From contig WJKA01000225.1 in assembly GCA_014729375.1 (NCBI GenBank), forward strand, positions 1-5,431: a stretch of 5,431 nt of DNA, read 5' to 3'. Origin of the DNA: Chitinivibrionales bacterium. GTDB lineage: Bacteria > Fibrobacterota > Chitinivibrionia > Chitinivibrionales > WJKA01. A model generated the notes under the pieces. It did no database searches and was not told the origin of the DNA. It saw only the letters and a list, made by a program, of their open reading frames with translations. The translations under genes and the position numbers were made by a program. The stretch's first letter is position 1. The number at the start of each line of letters is the position of its first letter. Shown here one piece after another: positions 1 to 5,431 of this stretch.

Positions 1-630
1 ATGTTCAATCACCGGGTATATGCGCTTTTTTACCGCTCCTGGAAAAAGTATTTTCTTCTGCAGTCGACTTTGACAAGAGCAGTTGATCCGCTGACCCGGC
101 GTATAGCCGCGCTGGCGGGAATTGATTCAGTCGACAGAACGGCGGCAGAGCGATTGAAATTGCTTGCATACTGCGGTGTTTTGGCTGGACCCCGCCGGAG
201 CGCTGCCGGATTGCAGACCATGCTGTCGCACGTATTCGGCGGAATACCGGTGGACGTAACAAGCTGGGTTCCCCGATGGGCTGATGTCAGTGATCCGAAA
301 CAGGTCGGTGGCGATGCACAACTGGGAAAAAACACCGTTGTCGGAACTAAAATATGGGACATCGCGGGAAAATTCAGGATAATTATCGGGCCGCTTGCAC
401 GAAGCCTGTTTGAAAAATTTCTGTCGGGAACCGAGAATATCCGCAGAACCGTTGAGTTGACACGAAGTTATATTGCCGACCCACTCGAGTTTGATATTCA
501 GGTAAAATTGCAGAGTTCCGATCTGGTTCCGGTGCGGCTCGGCGCAACTGCCGCGGCGCTTGGAAGGACCTCTGCTCTGGGAGAATCCTCAGAAAAATCC
601 GACATACAGACGGTCACTATTGAATGTTGA
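1..630 (+). CDS. tssG: T6SS baseplate protein TssG (ImpH/VasB family), 5' end missing
   Basis: This is a structural protein of the cytoplasmic T6SS baseplate, where TssG works with TssE, TssF and TssK in the wedge that seeds sheath assembly. The 209 visible residues follow the family pattern: an opening FNHR..ALFYR.W.KY segment (residues 2-17), the hallmark AGPRRSAAGL at about 62-71, a GIPVDVTSWVPRW stretch at about 81-93, IWD..GKFRIIIGPL at about 118-132, a LEFDIQVKL strand near 162-170 and a closing LGRT.ALG near 187-194. Family members usually run to about 330-350 residues, so roughly 120-140 N-terminal residues lie outside the window. The ATG at base 1 is therefore most likely an internal methionine: it sits where other TssG proteins are already mid-chain. 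The gene ends in TGA and is followed by clpV on the same strand, as in many tssFGH orders. Family assignment is confident; the start is not in view. Confidence 0.9.
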   Translation: MFNHRVYALFYRSWKKYFLLQSTLTRAVDPLTRRIAALAGIDSVDRTAAERLKLLAYCGVLAGPRRSAAGLQTMLSHVFGGIPVDVTSWVPRWADVSDPKQVGGDAQLGKNTVVGTKIWDIAGKFRIIIGPLARSLFEKFLSGTENIRRTVELTRSYIADPLEFDIQVKLQSSDLVPVRLGATAAALGRTSALGESSEKSDIQTVTIEC

Positions 631-824
631 GAAGCCGGAAGTTGAGTGTCGGACGTCGGATGGTGAAAGATGAGAGCTGATATACCAATTTTCAATACTA
701 TGTTTTTCGAGCTTTAGTTTCGGATTTAAATATATGTACCAAATTATTTCGAATTTCTTGCCACGATTTGGCTCGACGAGCAGGGGCGGGTGGAATTCGA
801 ATTTACTAAAAGGAGTGCATTTCC
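631..824 (+). other. tssG-clpV intergenic gap
   Basis: This 194-base gap is longer than usual between adjacent T6SS genes. It starts with a purine-rich low-complexity stretch (about 631-680) in which GTCGGA occurs twice one base apart (648-653 and 655-660). It becomes strongly AT-rich from about 680 to 765, then carries a short GCTC-CGA-GAGC inverted repeat (771-781) and the clpV ribosome binding site. The AT-rich part could hold a promoter for clpV, but I found no convincing -35/-10 pair: TTGCCA at about 759-764 resembles a -35 box but has no matching -10 at the right distance. No coding sequence is credible here. Confidence 0.5.
808..815 (+). promoter_or_regulatory. strong Shine-Dalgarno site of clpV
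   Basis: The sequence AAAAGGAG ends 9 bases before the ATG at 825. It is a near-ideal ribosome binding site and fixes the clpV start at this ATG, giving a full-length ClpV N-terminal domain. It indicates that clpV is translated independently rather than by coupling to tssG. Confidence 0.85.
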
Positions 825-3557
825 ATGGTAGTACAAGACATACGTAAGCTGCTGGAGCGGCTGAACGATCATTGTCAGCACGCGCTTGAAGGCGCGGTCG
901 GGTATTGTGTCAACCGGGGCCATTATGAGCTTCGATGGGAGCACATGTTGATGCAGTTTCTTGACATGGGTCAGGGTGATATATCACACATTCTCTCTCA
1001 TTTTGAGATCGATGCATCGCAGGTGAAAAAGGCGGTGAACGAGGACCTTGAGGGATTGAAGACCGGCAGCACGGGCAAGCCGGCGTTTTCGCCGCCGTTT
1101 CTGGAGGTCCTGGAGCTCGGGTGGACTCTCAGTTCGCTTAATTTCGGCCTGTCGGCTGTATCGTCGGGGGCACTGTTCATTGCGGCAATAGAAAAAGGCA
1201 TAACCGCGATGAGCGCATACGGCACTGTTTTGTCTAAAGTAAATGTGGAAGCGTTGAAGCAGGATTTTTTCAAGATCGCAGGGCCGTCGTCGGAACAGCA
1301 GGGAGCGGGAGTGTCTGCGCCGAAAGGAGCGCCGGGCGCGGCGGGCGCGGGTGAAGACGTTCTCAATCAGTATTGCACCAACTTTTCACAGGAAGCGAAG
1401 GACGGGAAGATTGATCCGATTCTCGGCAGAGATGAGGAGATCAGGCAGGCCCTTGATATTTTAAACCGCCGGAGAAAAAACAATCCGATCCTTGTAGGCG
1501 AAGCCGGTGTGGGAAAGACCGCGATCGTTGAGGGGATTGCTTTGCGGATAGCCAATGGTGATGTCCCTGAGCATTTGAAGAATGTTGATTTATGGGGTCT
1601 TGATCTCGGGCTTTTGCAGGCGGGAGCGAGTGTTAAAGGAGAATTTGAGAAGCGGCTGAAAAATGTCATTGATGCGATAAAGAACAGCGCCACGCCGACG
1701 ATCCTTTTTATCGATGAGGCGCACACGCTGATCGGTGCGGGGGGGTCGGCCGGACAGGGCGATGCAGCAAATCTTCTGAAACCTGCGCTTGCGCGCGGGG
1801 AATTGCGCACCATGGCAGCAACAACCTGGTCGGAGTATCGCAAGTATTTCGAAAAGGACCCTGCACTGACACGACGGTTTCAGCTTATCAAAATAGAGGA
1901 GCCTGATGAGGAAAAATGCAGTATTATGCTCAGAGGTATCGGCGCCAGCTACGAAAAACACCACGGTGTCAGGGTTACCTATGACGGGATCAAATCGGCT
2001 GTTTCCATGTCGCACCGGTATATTTCCGGCAGGCAGCTTCCGGACAAGGCCGTTGACGTGCTCGATACGGCCTGTGCGCGTGTTCGTATGAGCCACAGCA
2101 CAAAGCCGGGACCCCTGGATTCGGCCGAGCGTGCGCTTACCAATGCAGAACTCGAGCTCAAAACACTGACAAAGGACCGGGATGCAGGAATTATCCCGTC
2201 GGATGAGCCGATTACCGAATGTGAACAGGTCATTGCTGCAAAAAAAGAGGAAGTGGCCGTGCTTACCGACAAATGGGAAAAGGAAAAGGAGCTGGCAATC
2301 AAGATCATGGACCTTCAGGAGCAATGCTCGTCGGCCCGTGTAAAAGATGCATCATCCACCGAATCAGAAAAGATCAGCCAGGAGCTTGAGCGGGAAGCCG
2401 GGAAGCTCGAAGAGCTGCAGGGAGAAACGCCGATGGTATTTCCCTATGTGTCATCAACCGTCTGCTCTCAGGTGGTGTCGGACTGGACCGGGATTCCGAT
2501 TGGATCGATGCTCAAGGATGAGGCGCAGACGCTGCTTACGCTGGAGGACCGTCTGGGGCAGCGCGTAATCGGTCAGGATGATGCGCTGTACGAACTGGCC
2601 AATACGATCCGGGCGTCGAAGACCGGGATGGGTAATCCTGATGCGCCGCTGGGCGTGTTCCTTTTTGCAGGGCCCTCGGGCGTGGGAAAAACCGAGACCG
2701 CTGTCGCGCTGGCCGACACCATGTTCGGCGGGGAGAAATTCATGACGGTTATTAACATGTCGGAATATCAGGAAAAACACACGGTCTCGCAGCTCAAAGG
2801 CTCACCGCCCGGGTATGTAGGATACGGCGAAGGTGGTATTCTTACTGAGTCGGTCCGGCAGAAACCGTATTCGGTGGTTATCCTCGATGAGGTTGAAAAA
2901 GCGCATATCGAGGTCATGAACCTGTTCTATCAGGTCTTTGACAAGGGGTTCATGCGTGACGGTGAAGGGCGGGAGATAAATTTCCGCAATACGATTATCA
3001 TAATGACCTCAAATCTTGCTGCGGAGACAATTGTTGACATGTGCATGCCTGAAGAACCGCCTGAGCAGGAGGATGCAGCAGCCGGGGGTGACAAAGCGGA
3101 ACAGCCGCAGGAGCAGCCTGTTAGCGATGAACAACCGGTGGAGGATGAAGAGGAAAAAACAGCGTCGCATGATGAGATCATTGCAGCAATCCGCCCGACA
3201 CTGAGTGCGCATTTCCAGCCTGCGTTTCTCGGTCGGTGCAAGATCGTCCCGTTCCGGCCGCTGGACAAAGAGCGCATGCGCGGCATTGTGGCACTCAAGC
3301 TTGACAAGGTGGCCCAGCGTATTTATTCCAACCACGGGATTCAGTTCAGTTGTTCACCCGCGCTGATTGATAATATTGCCGCCAATTGCACGGCTGTTGA
3401 AGCAGGTGCGAGAAATGCTGATGCTGTTATCGATCAGACACTCCTCCCGGCAATCTCGCGGCAGCTCCTTGCACGAATGGGCAGTGATGAAAAACCGTAT
3501 GAGAGTATCCATGTGGGTGATGATGGTGAAGGGGGATTTAATATCGATTTTTCGTAA
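825..3557 (+). CDS. clpV: T6SS sheath-disassembly ATPase ClpV (TssH)
   Basis: This 910-residue class 2 Clp/Hsp100 ATPase, in the family, binds contracted TssB/TssC sheath in the cytoplasm and threads TssC through its hexamer pore, so subunits can be reused. Visible parts are an N-terminal Clp repeat domain (about 1-150) and a Gly/Ala/Pro linker (about 153-177). The first AAA+ domain has Walker A GEAGVGKT (225-232), pore loop GASVKGEFEKRL (267-278), Walker B ILFIDE (293-298) and Arg pair RR (350-351). A short coiled-coil middle region follows (about 428-535). The second AAA+ domain has Walker A GPSGVGKT (616-623), pore loop GYVGYGEGG (663-671), Walker B VVILDE (684-689), sensor TSN (728-730) and likely Arg finger R804. 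All catalytic residues are present. ClpV rather than ClpB is indicated by the N-domain (LNDHCQHALEGAVGYCVNRGHYE), the VSQLKGSPPGYVGYGEGG and MNLFYQVFDKG signatures, FQPAFLGR, and the preceding tssG. An unusual acidic Glu/Gln/Pro insert lies at residues 741-782. Length is at the upper end for ClpV (about 850-900 residues). Confidence 0.95.
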   Translation: MVVQDIRKLLERLNDHCQHALEGAVGYCVNRGHYELRWEHMLMQFLDMGQGDISHILSHFEIDASQVKKAVNEDLEGLKTGSTGKPAFSPPFLEVLELGWTLSSLNFGLSAVSSGALFIAAIEKGITAMSAYGTVLSKVNVEALKQDFFKIAGPSSEQQGAGVSAPKGAPGAAGAGEDVLNQYCTNFSQEAKDGKIDPILGRDEEIRQALDILNRRRKNNPILVGEAGVGKTAIVEGIALRIANGDVPEHLKNVDLWGLDLGLLQAGASVKGEFEKRLKNVIDAIKNSATPTILFIDEAHTLIGAGGSAGQGDAANLLKPALARGELRTMAATTWSEYRKYFEKDPALTRRFQLIKIEEPDEEKCSIMLRGIGASYEKHHGVRVTYDGIKSAVSMSHRYISGRQLPDKAVDVLDTACARVRMSHSTKPGPLDSAERALTNAELELKTLTKDRDAGIIPSDEPITECEQVIAAKKEEVAVLTDKWEKEKELAIKIMDLQEQCSSARVKDASSTESEKISQELEREAGKLEELQGETPMVFPYVSSTVCSQVVSDWTGIPIGSMLKDEAQTLLTLEDRLGQRVIGQDDALYELANTIRASKTGMGNPDAPLGVFLFAGPSGVGKTETAVALADTMFGGEKFMTVINMSEYQEKHTVSQLKGSPPGYVGYGEGGILTESVRQKPYSVVILDEVEKAHIEVMNLFYQVFDKGFMRDGEGREINFRNTIIIMTSNLAAETIVDMCMPEEPPEQEDAAAGGDKAEQPQEQPVSDEQPVEDEEEKTASHDEIIAAIRPTLSAHFQPAFLGRCKIVPFRPLDKERMRGIVALKLDKVAQRIYSNHGIQFSCSPALIDNIAANCTAVEAGARNADAVIDQTLLPAISRQLLARMGSDEKPYESIHVGDDGEGGFNIDFS

Positions 3558-3728
3558 TTACCGGTATCCAACCCGGAGTTTTCAAGAATTCACCCGGTGA
3601 AGCGGGCTCCGCTGATGGGGGAAAGAGGAAAGTGGGGAACAGTTAAATCTCTTCTCGTTTTCGATCCTTTTAAACATGCGGACATATTGAAGTGCGCAAG
3701 TTTTCAGTTTCAGGTATGTTTGCAGAAG

Positions 3729-3748
3729 GGGCGTTCAATTGAACGCCC
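3729..3748. repeat. perfect 20-bp palindrome, possible bidirectional terminator or binding site
   Basis: GGGCGTTCAATTGAACGCCC is its own reverse complement. As RNA it can fold into an 8-bp stem closed by an AATT loop on either strand, which suits a convergent gene pair. Neither side carries a run of T (or of A on the opposite strand) directly after the stem, so intrinsic termination would be weak. The fully symmetric DNA could instead be a dimeric protein-binding site. The inverted repeat is certain; the role is inferred. Confidence 0.5.
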
Positions 3749-3816
3749 GTGCAACCACATAAAAAGTCATGGCGCCCCTGTCTGACCATTACAGTAAAGG
3801 AAAAATGGAGATGTGC

Positions 3817-3837
3817 CACTACCGTAACCCGGTAGTG
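3817..3837. terminator. hairpin near the 3' end of the - strand unit, candidate weak terminator
   Basis: CACTACCG (3817-3824) and CGGTAGTG (3830-3837) form a perfect 8-bp stem around the 5-base loop TAACC. It lies 34 bases past the stop of the ykgJ-family gene, a sensible place for a transcript end. On the - strand the T-rich stretch (rc of 3800-3805) begins only about 11 bases after the stem, and an A/T-run precedes it; on the + strand the stem is followed by CAAAAAATAC, not T residues. The pairing is clear, but termination is only a possibility. Confidence 0.35.
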
Positions 3838-3870
3838 CAAAAAATACATTTATATTTGTGCGGGAAGCTC

Positions 3871-4434
3871 TCATTTTGCCAGCTTTAATAATCGAAGAAA
3901 TTCGCTGAAACCGCCCGGTTCTTTCTGCCTGTTCCATTTCCGCACTTTGCGTTCATACAGGTCGTCCTCATGGTCTTCAAGTGCCATCTGCTTTTTCAAC
4001 CCGGGCTGGAGTTTGGCATCGGGTACTTTTAATCTGCATTTCACGACATCCCTGATAAGTTTAATCGGCGGACCGGTATTGCTGTCGGATTCCTGGAAGG
4101 GGAAGGTCCTGCATGTCAAGGGGCGAAAATCATAAATCGTACACCGGTTTGCGGGGGAGAGAAAAATGCAGTGGCCCTGCTTTTTTTTAAGGCCCAGGAG
4201 CCGTCTGCCGTAGGAGAATTGGACCCAGAGGTCGGAGTCCTGATCATAGCATGCTTCACTATAGCTGTAGAGGCGTACGATGCGCCGGGCCTCCATGCCG
4301 GTATGCTTCATGATCCGGCGGACATCACTTTCGGTAACCGGCACAACCGGTTCGGAGCAGCAGATGGCGCATTTTGAGCAGACGGAAACGATAGTACGAA
4401 TGCGTGATTCTGAAACGGAATTTTTTTGAGGCAA
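3871..4434 (-). CDS. YkgJ-family CxxCxxCC cysteine-cluster protein
   Basis: The 187-residue protein has the YkgJ-type (UPF0153, zinc- or iron-chelating) signature. The N-terminal cluster CSKCAICC holds C19, C22, C25 and C26. A second half reads G-H-C89-I-F-L, then C98-TIYDFRPLT-C108-RTFPF, and C133 lies further on. This spacing is diagnostic, and the eight cysteines suggest that a metal ion or Fe-S centre is bound. The biochemical role of the family is not settled, so no reaction is assigned. No signal peptide or membrane segment is seen, so it is probably cytoplasmic. The C-terminal part (about 140-187) is charged and lysine/arginine-rich. The start is TTG at 4434: it is preceded by GGAG seven bases upstream (4445-4442), an in-frame TAA lies a few codons further up, and no ATG exists before the cysteine cluster. 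The gene begins 30 bases after the stop of the 266-residue gene and is probably cotranscribed with it. Confidence 0.85.
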   Translation of the reverse strand: MPQKNSVSESRIRTIVSVCSKCAICCSEPVVPVTESDVRRIMKHTGMEARRIVRLYSYSEACYDQDSDLWVQFSYGRRLLGLKKKQGHCIFLSPANRCTIYDFRPLTCRTFPFQESDSNTGPPIKLIRDVVKCRLKVPDAKLQPGLKKQMALEDHEDDLYERKVRKWNRQKEPGGFSEFLRLLKLAK

Positions 4435-4441
4435 TCGGTAT

Positions 4442-4445
4442 CTCC
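4442..4445 (-). promoter_or_regulatory. Shine-Dalgarno site supporting a TTG start
   Basis: On the - strand GGAG sits seven bases before the TTG at 4434-4432. This decides the start of the YkgJ-family gene, because no ATG or GTG is available between the in-frame upstream stop and the essential first cysteine cluster. Confidence 0.65.
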
Positions 4446-4464
4446 GGCGGGGTTATTAGTGCGG

Positions 4465-5265
4465 TTAAAAGAATTCCAGTCGTCGCATGATAAAATCAAA
4501 GTCGTTGGTAAAATAGCTTTCGGCATCCGGGCGGGGGCAGAGCATTGTAATAATAATCCGCTTTCCCTTAGCTTCGTTAAGGGCAAGAATCATTGCGCCT
4601 GTTGCCGGCTGTAAATCGACTTCACTTTCAAAGCTGCAATAAAAGGCCTGTGCGCCGTTTATGCCGGGGAGAAGGCGCGGTTCTTCAATAATAGTTTCGC
4701 TGCTGGAAAGCATGTTTTTGAGAAACAGTTTCGGCTGGAACGATTCAGAAAGCCGGTGGTCTTCAGCCCTGGCGTTTATGAGCGGAAGTGCCTGTGGGGG
4801 ATTTTCCTGCAGCTCAATCGGCATGGGGAGCGTATCGGAGCAAAGCCATCGATCGGGATAAATCATGATCATACCATTATCAGGGTCTTCAATACGCCGC
4901 ACCGAGGGGACAGGGGTCAGATCGGGAATTTGAACATGATTTTCACCGGGTTGAATTTCATAATCATGAATTGTGCACTCGAGGAGTTCTGTACCGGGCG
5001 TTTCAAGAGTAACAATGTAGATTGTCGCGCTACCCAGGGGTACGTTGCCGATTTCAATTCGATGTTCGTTGTAATTAACAGTTTTTTGAGTAAACCATTC
5101 ATTGACGTTCAATTCAAAGTGGACCTGATCGCAGGGGGGGATAGCATTGGCGCCGGTAAGGCACAGGGTCGCATGCGGAGCAGTTGTATCGGATTGAGGT
5201 GTGGTGCTGAATCTGCAACAGAGAGCGAGACAGAATAAAAGTATGATACATATGTTCAGTTTCAT
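4465..5265 (-). CDS. secreted or lipoprotein-like two-domain protein, possible DcrB/PsbP-like C-terminal domain
   Basis: I do not recognise a named gene. The 266-residue product begins with an export signal: MKLN, then a hydrophobic core ICIILLFCLALCC (5-17). Cysteines 16 and 17 could be lipidated, but LAL-C is a poor lipobox because Leu occupies the -1 position. Residues about 33-118 look like an Ig-like or PEGA-like beta sandwich: HRIEIGNVPLGSATIYIVTL is followed by an EIQPGENHVQIPDLTPV edge typical of such domains. Residues about 129-266 open with MIMIYPDRW and end with G..AQAFYCSF, KRIIITML and FDFIMRRLEFF. That order of strands and the final F..I...L.F helix resemble the DcrB/DUF1795/PsbP fold; this is inference from pattern only. 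The ATG at 5265 is chosen because it starts a clean signal peptide four bases after the stop of the preceding gene; a longer in-frame extension would overlap that gene in another frame. Weak ribosome site (GGAATGG) suggests translational coupling. Confidence 0.7.
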   Translation of the reverse strand: MKLNICIILLFCLALCCRFSTTPQSDTTAPHATLCLTGANAIPPCDQVHFELNVNEWFTQKTVNYNEHRIEIGNVPLGSATIYIVTLETPGTELLECTIHDYEIQPGENHVQIPDLTPVPSVRRIEDPDNGMIMIYPDRWLCSDTLPMPIELQENPPQALPLINARAEDHRLSESFQPKLFLKNMLSSSETIIEEPRLLPGINGAQAFYCSFESEVDLQPATGAMILALNEAKGKRIIITMLCPRPDAESYFTNDFDFIMRRLEFF

Positions 5266-5269
5266 GGCG

Positions 5270-5431
5270 TTACCATTCCAAGATGACATCAGCTGGTTCC
5301 TGGCCGGACTCTTCGGTATCTCTTCGGGAGAGAATAAGATACGCGACGCCGCCGCCGACAAGCGCAAGTCCGACACCGGCTCCGGCGACAAGGATCGGGC
5401 CCTTTTTCCGCGTGCTGATTTTTTCTTCAAC
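5270..5431 (-). CDS. C-terminal end of a protein with a glycine-rich transmembrane segment (partial)
   Basis: The reading frame entering from the right edge gives 53 residues ending in TAA at 5272-5270. After a charged start (VEEKISTRKK) comes one hydrophobic, glycine-rich segment of about 23 residues (visible residues 12-34, from P-I-L-V to Y-L-I-L). It is followed by SRR and an acidic tail ending in DVILEW. This looks like a C-terminal single-pass anchor with a short polar tail. The frame is supported by the coherent membrane segment with basic flanks and by the stop lying exactly four bases before the next ATG, which is typical operon spacing. The N-terminal domains lie outside the window, so function cannot be assigned. 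Arginine or lysine on both sides of the segment leaves topology open. Confidence 0.65.
   Translation of the reverse strand, partial: VEEKISTRKKGPILVAGAGVGLALVGGGVAYLILSRRDTEESGQEPADVILEW

Larger units (their letters stand above)
3558..3870. other. convergent intergenic region between clpV and the ykgJ-family gene
   Basis: This 313-base stretch lies between two stop codons that face each other, so it should contain transcript ends for both directions. It holds a short GC hairpin just after clpV (AGCGG-GCT-CCGCT, 3601-3613), a purine-rich run (about 3614-3640), a perfect 20-base palindrome (3729-3748) and a second hairpin (3817-3837). None is followed by a clear T-tract in either direction, so no textbook intrinsic terminator can be called. 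The short reading frame from GTG 3597 to 3785 lacks a ribosome binding site and recognisable features, and I do not regard it as a gene. Confidence 0.5.

Noticed and set aside
769..782. A possible sigma-54 promoter (TGGCTCGACGAGCA) upstream of clpV
   Set aside because: The GG and GC elements are only 8 bases apart rather than the required 10, and the rest of the consensus is absent. It is better described as a short inverted repeat.
1590..2324. A 244-codon open frame on the - strand inside clpV
   Set aside because: It lies wholly within the well-supported clpV coding sequence, spans its first AAA+ domain and middle region, and its translation shows no recognisable domain. It is a shadow of codon bias on the opposite strand.
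825..3557. ClpB (general disaggregase) as the identity of the AAA+ protein
   Set aside because: The N-domain, the second-domain pore and MNLFYQVFDKG signatures, the FQPAFLGR segment and the adjacent tssG all point to ClpV.
3597..3785. A 62-codon + strand open frame starting with GTG after clpV
   Set aside because: There is no ribosome binding site, no recognisable motif, and it runs through the 20-bp palindrome. More likely non-coding.
4177..4188. Slippery A AAA AAG heptamer in the correct phase inside the YkgJ-family gene (Lys82-Lys84 region)
   Set aside because: Only a 4-bp stem follows, the -1 frame ends after about 20 codons, and the normal frame carries the rest of the family signature. 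A simple lysine run is the better explanation.
5263..5430. A longer 321-residue version of the 266-residue secreted protein
   Set aside because: The 55 extra residues would precede the signal peptide and overlap the upstream membrane-protein frame, which is the more coherent reading of the same bases.

Overview
This window covers two unrelated-looking transcription units that face each other. The left two thirds, on the + strand, is the end of a type VI secretion system (T6SS) cluster: the C-terminal two thirds of the baseplate protein TssG (cut by the window edge), a 194-base gap, then a complete 910-residue ClpV/TssH, the AAA+ ATPase that disassembles contracted sheath. The right third, on the - strand, holds a compact three-gene run read towards the T6SS genes: the last 53 residues of a protein with a C-terminal membrane segment, a 266-residue secreted or lipoprotein-like protein with two apparent beta-rich domains, and a 187-residue YkgJ-family protein with the CxxCxxCC cysteine cluster. 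The two units converge on a 313-base intergenic stretch that holds a perfect 20-base palindrome and a second hairpin.

The organism is a Gram-negative bacterium: a T6SS requires a double envelope, and the - strand genes encode exported or membrane proteins. Base composition looks close to balanced, with moderately GC-rich coding regions and AT-richer gaps. No gene here fixes the phylum. The purine-rich, degenerate intergenic sequence and the secreted Ig-like protein would fit a Fibrobacterota/Chitinispirillia-like or deltaproteobacterial-type genome, but that is a weak inference.

TssG helps join the baseplate wedge (TssE-F-G-K) on which the TssB/TssC sheath is built, and ClpV recycles that sheath after firing, so the two + strand genes serve one machine. 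No effector, VgrG, PAAR or immunity gene is visible. The - strand genes have no demonstrable link to the T6SS. The possible resemblance of the 266-residue protein's C-terminal domain to the DcrB/DUF1795 fold (a fold also used by T6SS Eag chaperones) is the only hint of one, and it is tentative. I see no tRNA, rRNA, CRISPR array, insertion sequence or other mobile element. I did not find a convincing undescribed system; the most unusual points are the acidic Glu/Gln/Pro insert in the second AAA+ domain of ClpV and the two-domain secreted protein.
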